Shown here piece after piece: positions 1 through 12,000 of a DNA stretch of 64,000 nt. Made by a program: the position numbers and the translations under genes. The DNA lies in contig NW_026611615.1 of the NCBI RefSeq assembly GCF_028009165.1, forward strand, positions 62,001-126,000, in the 5' to 3' direction. Each line of letters starts with the position of its first letter. Position 1 is the stretch's first letter. The notes beneath the pieces were generated by a model. The model was given only the letters and a program-made list of their open reading frames with translations, ran no database searches and was not told the DNA's origin. This DNA is from Akanthomyces muscarius (lineage: Eukaryota > Ascomycota > Sordariomycetes > Hypocreales > Cordycipitaceae).

Positions 1-717
1 ATGACAATTATACTGACAGTAGCTATTCCATAGGAAAAAGCTTCTTTGGGAAGAAAAACCTCCATTTGAGATGAGAAAAACATGATGACCCTGGGAACCT
101 GGGCAATGGGAATCGGGGGAGACTGAGCTAAAATGGTCCTGCAGGTAGGCTACAGCAGAAACTAAGCATATAGTCTTCAATGCCTTTATGGAGAAACTGA
201 GTATTAAGATAATTCAGAGCCCATTGTCACTGGGACTGCCCTTGCTAGTTCCCCCCCCCCCCCCCCCCCCCCCCCGCAGTTCTGTTGTGCAGCCGCAAGG
301 CTCGGCAAATCGCCTAATCCAGTCACTCCCCATCTGGGGTTTACTACCATAGATTACATGATTCTGCCACAAGGCGAGGTTCCAGATGGGTAACATCTCC
401 TTTCGGGTGTAGCGGGAGGGCCAATGAACAAATTACGCACTCTGACAATTTTGTTTAGACGATCTTGGCCATTTAACGAGTGCATCTCTTTAAAGTATAT
501 TATTATGCTCTTAAACTAAAAGAATATCTGGCTAGACTCTAAAGAGTTCAGGAGTAAATGAATGGCTATTGGAGTGATATCATTTTCATCATCGCCGTCC
601 ATTTTCTGCTTCTGTGGTCATACGCTTTGGTCTCTTATAGCTCTTCTTTAATCGCTGCAAAGTCCAAGAGTCCTTACCTCGTCGCCAACACGACTGCCTG
701 CAGCGTTTTTATGCAAA
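1..717. other. Left-edge intergenic region with a poly-C run
   Basis: No coding region is supported. The striking element is an uninterrupted run of 25 C at 251-275. Short open frames here are disrupted or low-complexity, for example a glycine run read from the C tract on the opposite strand. The last 150 bases should hold the promoter and 5' leader of the terpene synthase starting at 718. Confidence 0.6.
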
Positions 718-3249
718 ATGGAGTACCGGTATTCTACAATTATTGACGCTTCTGCTCACGACAAGGAGGGTCTCTGCATCGGCATCGACCTTCGGACGCA
801 TGTGGCCGCCGACCTCGAGGATGTTGGCGCGTTCAGGGCCCAGGAAGACTGGCGCCGCCTCGTTGGGCCTCTGAAAAACCCCTACGGCGGGCTTTTAGGC
901 CCCAGTTTTAGCTTCATCACTGTCGCAGTGCCCGAGTGTCTACCCGACAGATTGGAGATTACCAGCTACGCTCTCGAATTTGGATTCATTCATGACGGTA
1001 TCTTTCATTACTGCATTTTTTTCCGCGGACATGTCTAATTGAGTCGCAGATGTCATCGACAACGATATCCAGAACGCAGCTCTAGACGAAATAGAAGAGA
1101 CATTGCAGAAAGGTGGTGATCTTAAGGGAAGAGCTGCGTCTGGAAAAGCCAAAATCGCAGCTCAGATCATTCAGGAAATGATGGCAATCGACCAGGAGAG
1201 AGCTATGACTGTTGCCAAGAGCTGGGCCTCTGGCGTCCAACACTCCAACAGACGGCAGAAAGAGACCGATTTTAAGACCCTCGAGGAATACATCCCATAC
1301 CGGGCCCTCGACGTTGGCTACATGTAAGTTTCGACGGCTGCCTTAGTATTTGCCATGACTCATGCTAAAATTATGCTATAAAGGCTTTGGCATGGACTTG
1401 TGACGTTCGGCTGCGCCATCACCATCCCAGACAACGAAGCCGATGAAGTTAAACAGCTCCTCACGCCTGCTCTTATCACTGCATCCCTCACAAATGACTT
1501 ATTTTCATTTGAAAAGGAGCGTAACGACACCAACGCGCAGAACGCGCTTATAGTCGTGATGAGAGAGCAGGATTGCAGCGAAGAAGCAGCCAGGGAGATA
1601 TTGAAAGAGCGTATACGCGCTGAGTGTGCCAACTATGTCCGTGTCGTCAAGGACGTTAGTGCTCGCACAAACCTCTCTCTTGATGCACGGAGATACATTG
1701 AGATCATGCAGTACACCTTGTCGGGCAACCTTGCTTGGAGCACTCAATGTCCCAGATACCACAAGGACTCCAAATTCAGTGAACTTCAGATTCTGAGGGC
1801 GGAGCATGGCGTCAAAAAATACCCTGCGACATGGTCTCTTACGGACACAAATAATTGCACTGCCGCCAATTTCCTGCCTCATAATGGCCTCAGCAACAAA
1901 CCCACGATGGTGAACAGTATCATGAGGGACAACGCCGATGATGTCAATGATACCAATGCTGCAAACGATATCAATGGTGTCAGTGACGCCGATAGTCCCA
2001 GTGCTTTCAACGGTGTCAACGGTGTCAACGGTGTCAACGGTGTCAACGGCGTGGAGAATCTGGGAAACACGCTCAAGTCAGTAATGGGATTGCCTGTTTC
2101 TAGAAATGCCAAGTCTTCCGCCCTTGACCGTAGTCTATCGGACCTGGATGATATTGTAAATTGAAACGTGTTTGCCCTATTGGCTCTTGGACGAGGGATA
2201 TATTCTTTGATTTGCAGCTGACTTCAATCTCCAGGTTATTCTTCAGCCATATCATTACTTGAGGTCACTCCCATCTAAAGGCGTCCGGGATCAGGCAATC
2301 GATTCTCTCAACAAATGGCTACATGTGCCCGTCGAATCAACAGTTAGAATCAAGAGTATCATCCAAATGTTGCATGGCGCCTCTCTCATGTAAGTATAGC
2401 CTTGAATGCATACCCTTGTTACTGTCTCCTTTGTCTCTCCCCAGCTTCCCACTCTGGTGGGTGTGATGCGAAAAAGCTAACGGGTGTAGGCTCGATGATA
2501 TCCAAGACGATTCTCCACTTCGCCGTGGCAAACCTTCCACCCACAGCATCTACGGCACGGCGCAGACGATCAACAGTGCGACATATCAGTATATCCAAGC
2601 GACAACTGTGGCTTCCCAGCTCAGTAATCCCGCATGCTTCGGCATTTTCATCGAAGAGATGCAGCAGCTTCATGTAGGACAGAGCTACGACCTATATTGG
2701 ACGGACAATACGCAATGCCCGTCCATGTCAGAGTATCTGAAAATGGTCGACAAGAAGACTGGTGGCATGTTTCGTATGCTCACAAAATTGATGCTTGCTG
2801 AAAGCCCAATGATGAACAAACTGCCCGAAGGGGGCCTCAATCTCTTCAGCTGTCTGATTGGACGCTTTTTCCAGATCCGGGATGACTATCAGAACCTTAC
2901 CTCGGCTGACTATGCCAAGCAGAAAGGCTTTGCTGAAGATTTGGACGAAGGAAAGTACCCCTTCACACTGATTCATTGCGTCCAGACGCTGGATTCACAC
3001 ACCAGATTCGCGAGGGACGCCATGCATCTACAGGCTCTTCTTATGAAGCGAAAGATCGAAGGCAAGCTAAGCATTGAAATGAAGAGAGAGATACTTGATA
3101 TCATGGAGAAAGCAGCAAGTCTAAGCTTCACGCTTCGCACTTTGAGAGAGTTATTCAGTGAGCTAGAAGGAGAGGTTGCGATCTTGGAAGGGAAGTTTGG
3201 CAGAGAAAACCTTTTGCTCAGGGTTATGCTAGAAATGATTAAGGTATAG
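718..3249 (+). CDS. Bifunctional terpene cyclase / polyprenyl diphosphate synthase (fusicoccadiene-synthase type)
   Basis: Chimeric class I terpene synthase, 746 aa after splicing. Five exons: 718-997, 1050-1323, 1384-2155, 2235-2389, 2490-3249; introns of 52, 60, 79 and 100 bp. The N-terminal cyclase (about residues 1-320) has the metal-binding motif IHDDVID (D93, D94, D97), completed only by splicing intron 1, and the NSE motif NDLFSFEKE (222-230). A linker rich in Asn/Asp/Gly-Val follows, with tandem GVN units. The C-terminal prenyltransferase (about 440-746) has DDIQD (496-500) and RDDYQN (D625-D626). Known family role: the C-domain condenses DMAPP/IPP into GGPP or GFPP and the N-domain cyclises it to a di- or sesterterpene. 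The N-terminus resembles fusicoccadiene synthase, e.g. EDWRRLVGPLKN. Product and chain length cannot be read from sequence. The start at 718 matches where family members begin. Confidence 0.93.
2007..2052 (+). repeat. 9-bp tandem repeat in the synthase linker
   Basis: About five units of AACGGTGTC, the last one diverged, lie in frame and encode repeated Gly-Val-Asn. They sit in the flexible linker between the cyclase and prenyltransferase domains. Unit number may vary between strains, which is inference. Confidence 0.85.
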
Positions 3250-4639
3250 TTATACTTCGTTGGTAGCTATAGAGCACTTTACAATATTAAACTTGGTGTT
3301 TTAATATTTATCGAACTATACAAAGAAGAGGTGAAATTTATGGATTTCACGATAATCGGATTTTTTATTCTATAAATTTTCAGAATTGTTTCTTAGTATA
3401 ATAACATTTGATCCGAAAGCTGCTTTGAAACAGTGTGGCTAACAATCAGTCAAGCTTAATTTCAGCCCTCGAACTTGCTTGGTTGAAGGGTAACCTAGCT
3501 TGATTGAAGCTTGACTTGACTATGTAGGCGCCTTGATTAACAACTTGTTAAGTACTTGATGCACTATGCCTAATCGGGTAATGCATATGGATTACCTTAT
3601 TGAAGACGAGATTTTGACTTCTTTATAACTGCTTGCACTTTAAAACGCGTCTAAAAATATAGTAACGCGTCGATTTGACGCGTCTATGCGCATTTTTGGG
3701 GGCGCTCTCAGTAAGTGGATGAGTGGGTGGATGGATGGGTCTGAGTTGATTTCGTCCCACGCCCTTGTCTAGTCGGTTGCCCTCTTAACTAATACCTACT
3801 AGGCTTAGTAATTAACTACTATCTACTTCTTTATAGATCTTTTCCTATATAAGATAGATAGTAGGTGCTTATCTATAAGGAATATAGTGCTATACTTTAT
3901 AAGTTAGTTAGCTAGCTTATTACTAAAGATATTAGTATATTTAGGGGACTATTTAACTAAGATTAGATGTAAATATTTATCCCTAATCTTTTAGAGTTCT
4001 TAGAAGTAGGCCTACTAAGAATCTGCTACTATCACTCTAATATAATAATTATAGACGTGTTATTTAGGCAGACTATAATTAGCTTAAGGCGGCTATTCTA
4101 TTATATAGCCGCTTTTAGTCCTATAAACACACTATATATTTTAGCGTTAAGCACTTCTTATCGTCCTAACTATCTAAAAAACTAATCTAGAAGTTGTCTA
4201 TAGTAGAAGACGGCGAAACTATATCCCGCTATATCTTTATCTGTTTTAAAGCTATCACTAAAGACTTTATAGCCTATAGGTCAACTAGCAAGCCACTACT
4301 TAAATTTAGTTATAGTCTTATCTTTAGTGAGCCTCTCTCTAGGTCCTTCTACTTATATATTATTAAAGAACCTCTATAGGATAAGTCTTTATCACTTAAT
4401 CTTAAGAGTACGGGATAAAGTCTATAAGAGCCTTGAATACTATAGTTTTATTCACTCTATAATATATAATTTCTTATTTAACTTAACTTCTCTCTATAAC
4501 TATTATAGCTATTTACTAATTAGGTATGCTTTATCTAGTATAGTATACTAGACTACTATGTGTTCTTAAATATAGCGAAGTAGGACACTCGCTAGCGGGA
4601 TGCCCGCTTCTTTCTATAAAAATTCTAAGGGTGTTATCT
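3250..4639. other. AT-rich intergenic block, RIP-like
   Basis: No gene is supported. From about 3780 to 4560 the sequence is dominated by TA-rich runs such as ctatataagatagatag, far from the composition of neighbouring genes. The two short open frames here (4194-4379 and 4327-4551) are low-complexity. The composition fits repeat DNA decayed by repeat-induced point mutation. A GGATG-like stretch (gtggatgagtgggtggatgg) occurs near 3715. Confidence 0.6.
3645..3684. repeat. Three ACGCGTC copies in 40 bp
   Basis: ACGCGTC occurs at 3645-3651, 3665-3671 and 3678-3684, in otherwise AT-rich DNA at the edge of the decayed block. Such clustering could mark a transposon end or a protein-binding array. 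I cannot tell which. Confidence 0.5.
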
Positions 4640-5003
4640 TCTATATTAGCAGAATCATCTTACAAGCAAGATTCAGTACACACTATATCATGCCCAGGCT
4701 CGTTTTCAAGATATAATTCCTCTTAAAGCGCGAATTACCTATATCCATACTAGGCAGCAAGGCATCAAGCCTATAGAATGGGATTAGCATGGCAACAGCC
4801 CATGCTACTTAGCGGGCCGCTGTTACTGCTATGCCTCGCACGGTATTATTCATAACTCGAAGGTGGTTGATTACCCTACGAGTCTTCTACGTCCACTCAT
4901 TAAGATAGTGGTTAAAGATGAGTTTCTTATCAAACCAGATGCCGAGCCACCGTATAGATAGCGCTGCCCGTATCTCTTTATCGCCGTGGTAAATGATCAG
5001 AGA
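4640..5003 (-). mobile_element. Decayed non-LTR retrotransposon (LINE) reverse-transcriptase fragment
   Basis: Read on the minus strand from about 5000, one frame gives IRWLGIWFDKKLIFNHYL followed by a degraded stretch with RRVINHLRVMNNTVRG. This resembles the C-terminal reverse-transcriptase region of fungal LINEs, where an xRWLGVxxDxKLxF block precedes a region before RNase H. At least four in-frame stops (TAG/TAA) interrupt about 120 codons. TAG and TAA in place of CAG and CAA are what C-to-T RIP mutation would leave. No intact ORF, ends or poly-A tail are visible, so this is a relic. Confidence 0.6.
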
Positions 5004-5089
5004 TTGGTTATGCGCTCGCTTTTTGTATTAACTACTCATACCATATATAGGGTATTGTTAACTACCTATCGTGGTAGGATGCTGGCGTC

Positions 5090-6334
5090 TCACATCTTAA
5101 ACCACAGATCCGTATCGTCTCCTCTCATGTTCCGCCACCATTCGCTTTGACGCACCAGCTCCCCCTCTTCGCCGCCCAGTAGCGCCCAGTACTTCCGCAA
5201 GAACCACCCCCTAGCCTCCCAGCTTCTACTATCCCACGGTGTTGCCGCTGAAATATCACCGGTGGTCGAATCTGTAACACTGCTTCGGTCCGTAGCTCCC
5301 CCCCAGCAGATCAATCCATCAATCAAGTCGTGATAAAACTCTGTTAGGTCAACTGCTTCTCCGCTGTTGATCACATTCCGCCTGAGTGTGGGGAAAGGCA
5401 AGACGTCGATGAATGCCGCGTGCTGGCGAATGATCTGTTCCCTTGTCGGCCGCATGTCCGGCTTGAGAGTCTTGAAGATGGTTTGTACCATCTTGACCAC
5501 TGTATCCGCGCCGGTGCCGTTCACTATCTTACCAGTCGGCCGGAAAAAGGGAGATGTAGCCTTGTCGTCGCACAGCATGTCCTTTGTCATTCCGATATGC
5601 AAGCAAAGAGACGCCATGGACTGAACTATACAGTATCGCTCGATACGTAAAGTATTGACATCGGGATCAGTTGAACATGAGCTCCGGCTGGGCGCATCCG
5701 CTTCCAGCTCCAAGTATACCCTAGGTCGTGATGAGCTAACTTGGAGGTGAGGGTAAAGGCAGCCGCAGTCGATATAACGCGACCAGTTTTGGGAGCTGGA
5801 TGATATATTCTCGCCATAAAAAAGATGAGAGGGTTCCATGGAGGTATTCAGGTCCCAGGAGACACCATACAAGGAAGTAGCGGGAGTCGCACACGCCGAA
5901 GTGTAGGCATCGAGCGCATCGGTAGCGGACTCATTGGTATCGTCAATGAGACCTGATTCAATGTTTCCATCGAAGTTTGGCTGTTTGTCTTCGGTGAAAT
6001 TGACCGCATACGAGCTAGGCGTACCTGAACACAGCATCGCCACACCCTGCGAAAGGGACGCCGCCAGCGTCTCGAAATCATCTAGGCGGGCCTTGCGTTT
6101 CTCTCCTGCTCCGAGTATCAGCAAGCCAACTTCGGGCTTGATGCAGTAATTTGAATGAGGGAGCACATGATCCATTTACTTACGGTATTTTTTCTGCGCT
6201 TGAATATTCTGTTGACGCCTCTTCTCAGCATCGCGACGTACTGGCCTTCGTTTCTCTGGTCTGCTGCTGCCGCTTTTGCAGGGGGCATCCTGCGGGCTCG
6301 GCAGAGTCACAGTTGGGGCCAGTGACATCGTCAT
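5090..6334 (-). CDS. bZIP transcription factor with C-terminal DUF3425 domain
   Basis: Two exons, 6184-6334 and 5090-6105, joined across a 78-bp intron (donor gtaagt), give 388 aa. Exon 1 holds the basic region: RRDAEKRRQQNIQAQKKYR, containing the N-x7-R signature (N..AQ...R), continued in exon 2 by EKRKARLDDFETLA. The rest is the fungal DUF3425 type, ending with SRSWEARGWFLRKYWALLGG. The ATG at 6334 is preceded directly by an in-frame TGA, which supports the start. The long open frame beginning at 6175 starts inside the intron and would lose DNA binding. Bound to DNA as a dimer in the nucleus, it is a plausible local regulator of the flanking synthase, FAD oxidase and transporter genes; this role is inferred from position only. 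Confidence 0.85.
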
Positions 6335-6945
6335 TCAGAGTCTACAGATGCACAGGAAAGTGGCTTACGTTTTGGGGTGGACCGTAAATTGCATACGTTA
6401 CCTCGTAGGTGAGGCAGGACAGCAAGCAGAACAAAATGTGGTTATGGCTGACGAGAGCCGCTTCTCGCCCATCCAGAATCAGGCTCCCCCCCAATAGTAA
6501 CCCCACCTGCGTTCTCGTCAACTGTCACATGATCCAGTTTATTTGACCGTTAGCAATACTTTGACCGAATAAACCCCGCGTTGGCCTATTGGGGAATACC
6601 CCGATTGAGCGAGTTGCCGACCGGGCACTAAACTTTAAACGTAAGGAGCGGGACGCGTTATTTTCGCCATATTTTCATTGGCGTTTATGGTAGCTTCTTT
6701 GGGAACTTACTATTGTAAAAGCTAAGGACTCAACGATTGGCAATGGTCCCAATGCAGCCAGTCTCCATTTGAACGAAGCCCGACCTCTCCCCCCGTCAGG
6801 CAAGGGAAATCTAGCTGTTTTATAGTTTCGCGCTTTTTCCATGTGACGGTATACTTACTTTAAAACTGCCGTAGCAGTCCGCTCTAGTGCTACGCCATCC
6901 ACCACCAACATTACAGCCGCCTTCCCAGCCGCACTCACCTTCACG
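6335..6945. promoter_or_regulatory. Divergent promoter region between bZIP and FAD oxidoreductase genes
   Basis: About 610 bp separate the bZIP start (minus) and the FAD enzyme start (plus). The region could co-regulate both. TTGACCG/TTTGACCG occurs twice near 6541-6570. No TATA box is convincing and no gene is seen. Confidence 0.45.
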
Positions 6946-8400
6946 ATGCATTTGACCAACGCTGCCTTTCTCTTGGCTTTCGCTGATGTTCTCGCAGCGA
7001 TTGCTCATGCCAAAACTGTTCCTGCACAGTTTGACGTTAAACACTTCAGGTCCAGCGACATTATTTGGCGAGATGTATGCATCATCGGCGGCGGATCCGC
7101 AGGCACCTATTCAGCCATCAGCCTGAAGGACAAAGGCAAATCTGTCATCGTCATTGAGAAAAAAGACAGGTTGGGTGGCCACACTGAGACACATATTGAT
7201 CCCGCGACCGGCACTCCTATTGATCTGGGAGTCATGATTTGGCACAACATCTCTGTTGTAAACGACTACTTCCGGCGTTTTGACCTCCCTCTCGCTAAAG
7301 CCGAATCTTTTTTCGCTTCGTCCGAATTTTACGACTTTCGTACCGGCAAGGAAGTCGCAAGATCGTCTACCCCGACAGATGCAGAAATCTCCGTTGCCTT
7401 TGCGAAGTATACGGAACAGCGTTCCAAATACCCCAAGTTGAATGATGGAATATTCTTGCCAAGCCCGGTGCCGGAGGACTTTTATCTATCGTTCGGAGAC
7501 TTTGTTAGAAAGTACGGTATTCAGGCAACTGTTACGAATATGTTCAACTATAACCCGGGTGTCGGGAACATCTTGGCAAATCCAACTATTGAACAGTACC
7601 GCTACTGGGGATACAACATGGTGCAATCCTTGTCCACCGGCTTTCTAACTACGGCCCACCACAACAGCAGCGAGCTGTATAGCAAAGCTGAAACAGAGCT
7701 GGCTTCATCTTCTAGTCTTCTTCTGAACTCGCAGGTATCAGCCGCACATCGAGGAGGAGGCGAGATAGGTGTGTTGCTCGTGGTTTCTACGCCCACAGGC
7801 AACAAGCTCGTCATCGCAAAGAAGCTCCTTGTGGCCGTACCACCGAAGCTGGATTTCATAGGGCCACTGGACCTTGACCAGAGGGAGAAAGATCTGTTTG
7901 GCAAGTTTATCAGTGCTGGATATTACGTCGGCATCATCAAGAACACCGGGTTTCTCAACAACGCGAGCATCACCAATGCGATCCAGGACGCAGAATACAA
8001 TTTGCCACATCTGCCGGGAGCGTACAGCTTCGCGCCAGCTTCGCTTCCCGGATACCAAATGGTCACTTACGGAACTCCGCAAAGTCGCAAATCCCTCCCG
8101 CTGTCTGATCAGCAAATCAAGACTGACATCATCAACACGGTCAAGCGGTTGCAGCAGCAGAATCCGGACAAGTTCAAGCATGAAGAAGAACCCGAATTTA
8201 TTGATTTTAGATCTCATGCTCCATATGGTCTTCAGGTTAGCGCCAAAGATATCAAGGATGAGTTCTACAAGAAACTATACGCACTTCAAGGTTCTAGAAA
8301 TACATACTGGACAGGAGCAGCATGGAGAGCAGAGGATAGCAGCTTACTTTGGAAATTTTCAGAGGATATAGTGCTACCAGCATTGATCGCGGGTTTGTAA
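6946..8400 (+). CDS. FAD-dependent amine-oxidase-like oxidoreductase with signal peptide
   Basis: Intronless, 484 aa. Residues 1-22 form a hydrophobic secretion signal ending around AHA. The dinucleotide-binding motif [16 protein letters not shown] starts near residue 45, followed by the acidic strand end [15 protein letters not shown] that contacts the FAD ribose and the flavoprotein GG-doublet region. The C-terminus holds a second FAD contact, [14 protein letters not shown]. The layout matches the fungal flavin amine oxidase superfamily, which includes the secondary-metabolite enzyme beta-cyclopiazonate dehydrogenase; the exact substrate is unknown. Lying between the cluster's bZIP and ABC transporter, it is a candidate tailoring enzyme. 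The signal peptide suggests the secretory pathway or cell exterior, unusual for a tailoring step but known for cyclisation flavoenzymes. Confidence 0.85.
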   Translation: MHLTNAAFLLAFADVLAAIAHAKTVPAQFDVKHFRSSDIIWRDVCIIGGGSAGTYSAISLKDKGKSVIVIEKKDRLGGHTETHIDPATGTPIDLGVMIWHNISVVNDYFRRFDLPLAKAESFFASSEFYDFRTGKEVARSSTPTDAEISVAFAKYTEQRSKYPKLNDGIFLPSPVPEDFYLSFGDFVRKYGIQATVTNMFNYNPGVGNILANPTIEQYRYWGYNMVQSLSTGFLTTAHHNSSELYSKAETELASSSSLLLNSQVSAAHRGGGEIGVLLVVSTPTGNKLVIAKKLLVAVPPKLDFIGPLDLDQREKDLFGKFISAGYYVGIIKNTGFLNNASITNAIQDAEYNLPHLPGAYSFAPASLPGYQMVTYGTPQSRKSLPLSDQQIKTDIINTVKRLQQQNPDKFKHEEEPEFIDFRSHAPYGLQVSAKDIKDEFYKKLYALQGSRNTYWTGAAWRAEDSSLLWKFSEDIVLPALIAGL

Positions 8401-9094
8401 ATGTCACATAAGGCGTTTCAAAGACTGTCTTGCTAGTGAATCGACCAGCCCTACTAGTAGTAGCTAACCGTCACTCAAGTAGGAAAAGTTTACCTTCACT
8501 AGTAGTAAAAAGAGTTTATTATTTTGTTGATTTTGTTTCAAGTTTTTGAAAAAAAAAAAACCTTAAATTAATACTCAAATGACAATATTTGATGCTTAGT
8601 TTTAAACAATAACAGTAATACCATAATTAGTCCACTATTACTTCCTGCTACTATTATGCTTAACTGCCTTAGTTAAAGTGTGGTTCGCGCTGCGCCTGTG
8701 CTCAACTGTGCAGCATAATAATGGCTGACGTTAGGATGTCAGCCATTTGGCCGTGGCTGATGTTAGCCACTTGGACATAGCTGATACTATTAGCTTTCCG
8801 CACGAACAATGAAGGAGCTCATCGGCCCCATGGCTGAGCCCATTGAACCTGGCACTTGTAAGCCATACGAAGCCTAAATTGTTACCAATCTTGCATGGCA
8901 TGGATAACGTGATTCATAGTAAGTCGAAGTCTTTTTCAACAATTTCTTATTGCTTCATTTAATGCCTCAGTGTTTCTAGAAATTCCTTTTTGTAGCTCGA
9001 CTTTGCAGAATTCCTTATCTATTCTTCACGCATTACCAGCACCTTTTATCAATGCTCAGTGGTGCCCTTTCGACACAGCTGTAAAGTGGCAGAG
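8401..9094. other. Intergenic region with a short imperfect repeat
   Basis: No gene is supported. An A-run lies near 8550-8562 and an imperfect repeat of GGCTGATGTTAGCCA-like units lies at about 8720-8793. The 3' part should contain the ABC-transporter promoter. Confidence 0.5.
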
Positions 9095-12000
9095 ATGGCC
9101 TCGACGACTAATTTTGTGGCCCAGGCTGGCTACAACGATGCGAATGCTGATGGCTCAGCGCTGCACCCACCGAACCGATGCTCCGAGCTCTCCAACCTTC
9201 AGGAAGGCATTTCTGACTCGGGTATCAGAGACGAAAAAGTTCATACGGTGGCCAGACAGTTCTCATACCAGAGCGCGCGTTTGACGCCTGCTCAAAACCC
9301 CTTTGCTGCCGAGCCTGGATCTTCCTTGGATCCCAACAGCAAGAACTTCGAAACCAGGGCTTGGCGCAAGGCCATGCTCCAGATGCATACCGCAGACCGC
9401 GAGGCACATCCTCTCCGTACCGTGGGCGTTGCTTTTAGCAATCTAAATGCGTACGGTTTCGGCTCTGACACTGACTACCAGAAAACAGTCGGTAATGTCT
9501 GGCTAGGGGCGGTCGGGTTGGCTAGAAGGATTATGGGCCAGCGCCAGCGCAGAATCGACATTCTGCAAAACTTGGATGGGATGGTCGAAGCTGGCGAGAT
9601 GCTCGTGGTGCTTGGCCCGCCCGGATCTGGATGTTCGACTTTCCTAAAGACGATTGCTGGAGAGACACACGGCTTCTACGTCGATAAAAACTCAAACATG
9701 AATTACCAAGGTACGTCACGAACATCGGTGGCCGTGGAGTCTTCCTGCTAATAGTTGTAGGTGTGAGCGCACGGCAAATGGCGAAACAGTTTCGAGGTGA
9801 AGCGATCTACACGGCCGAAGTCGATGTCCACTTTCCCAAGCTCACTGTGGGAGACACTCTCTTTTTTGCTGCCAGGGCGCGAATTCCCCGCCACATTCCG
9901 GGTGGCGCGACCGTAGACGAGTACGCTACGCACATGCGCGACGTCGTCATGGCCAGCTTTGGTATCAGCCACACGAAGAATACTGTTGTAGGCAACGATT
10001 TCGTTCGCGGAATATCTGGCGGAGAACGAAAGCGTGTCACAATCGCCGAAGCTTGCCTCACCTCAGCGCCCTTGCAATGCTGGGATAACTCCACCCGTGG
10101 TCTCGACAGCGCCAACGCCATCGAGTTCTGCAAGACCCTCCGCTTACAGGCGGATAGTTACGACATCACGGCTTGCGTGGCCATCTACCAGGCGCCCCAG
10201 GCGGCGTATGACTGCTTTGATAAGGTCTCGGTCTTGTACGAGGGTCACCAGATCTACTTTGGTCCAACGTCCGTTGCGAAGAAGTACTTTACCGATTTAG
10301 GCTTCGTGTGCCCGGACCGACAAACAGATGCCGATTTTCTTACTTCCATGACTAGTGACTTGGAGCGTGTCGTGCAGCTGGGCCGTGAAAACTGTGTGCC
10401 ACGGACGGCCAGTGAGTTTGCCGCGAAATGGAAGAGCTCGGCGGAGCGAACACGGCTCTTGCAGGACATTGAAGCATACAATGCCGTTTTTCCGCTTGGC
10501 GGGGCTCATCTTGATAAGTTCAAGCAGTCACGAAGAGCTCAGCAGGCAAAGGTTCAGCGAGTCGCCTCGCCTTACACCCTTTCCTACACGCAACAAGTAA
10601 AGCTATGCTTGTGGCGCAGCTTTAAACGACTCAAAGCCGACCCAAGCATCACCATCTCTTCATTATTCGGAAATTCAGTCATGGCCCTCGTCATTGCTAG
10701 TGTTTTTTATAACCTTGAGCCCAACACCAGCACCCTCTTTCAGCGCTGTGCCCTCCTCTTCTTCTCGGTTCTTATCAACGCCCTCGGTTCTGGCCTTGAG
10801 ATGCTCACTCTTTACGCCCAACGTGGAATTGTAGAGAAGCACTCTCGATATGCCCTTTATCATCCATCCGCTGAAGCCTTTGCGTCCATGCTGATGGATT
10901 TACCTTACAAGGTCCTCAATACCATTACTTTCAACGTGGTGCTATATTTCATGACAAACTTGCGACGAGAACCTGGCCCTTTCTTCTTCTTTGTCTTTAC
11001 TTCTTTTACACTCACTCTGACAACGTCCTCGTTTTTTCGGGCTATCGCATCGCTCTCGAGAACTCTCGTGGAGGCATTAGCCCCTTCGGCGGTTTTAATT
11101 CTCGGGCTAGCCATGTACACAGGCTTCGCCATTCCGATCACCTACATGCACGGATGGGCGCGTTGGATTGGATATATCAATCCCATCAGCTATGGCTTTG
11201 AATCTCTGATGATCAACGAATTTCATAACCGCGATTTCCCCTGCGTCAACTACGTGCCTTCAGGTCCCAGCTACGCAGATGTTGGTGCTGCAAACACAGT
11301 TTGCTCTACTGTGGGATCAGTGCCCGGTAGATCCTATGTTATCGGGGATGATTACATAGAGTCAGTCTACAATTATCATGCCGCCAACAAATGGAGAAAT
11401 ATTGGCATCATATTTGCGTTCACGCTCATTCTCACGTGCGTATATCTCATTGCCACCGAGTTTATCACCGAGAAGAAGTCCAAAGGCGAAATCTTGGTCT
11501 TCCACCGCGGAAGCGAGCCCTTGTCGCGAAGCAAGCGAGAGGATCTCGAAAGCGGTAGTAGCCGTAGTATCGCTGTGGAAAAGCCGCGAGCGGACGGCAC
11601 TGCCATGATAGCTCACCAGACTGCCGTCTTCCACTGGAAGGATGTCTGCTATGACATCAATGTTGCAAAAGAGAATCGCAGGATCCTTGATCACATCGAC
11701 GGGTGGGTGAAGCCCGGTACTTTGACCGCACTCATGGGCGTTTCTGGGGCTGGCAAAACCACGCTTTTAGATGTCTTGGCCAGTCGTACGACTATCGGCG
11801 TCATCACAGGAGAGATGCTTGTCGATGGAAAACTGCGCAACGACTCTTTTCAACGTAAAACTGGCTATGCACAGCAACAGGATTTGCATTTGAACACCGC
11901 AACGGTTCGCGAGGCACTCGAATTTTCTGCTCTTCTTCGCCAGCCCGCCAACATTCCCCGGCAGGAAAAGCTTGATTATGTCACCGAGGTTATCAAGCTT

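Noticed and set aside
214..396. Minus-strand frame with a glycine run
   Set aside because: Produced by the poly-C tract; no protein character.
5090..6175. 361-aa bZIP model starting at 6175
   Set aside because: The first 23 residues come from the intron; the spliced exon-1 start carries the bZIP basic region.
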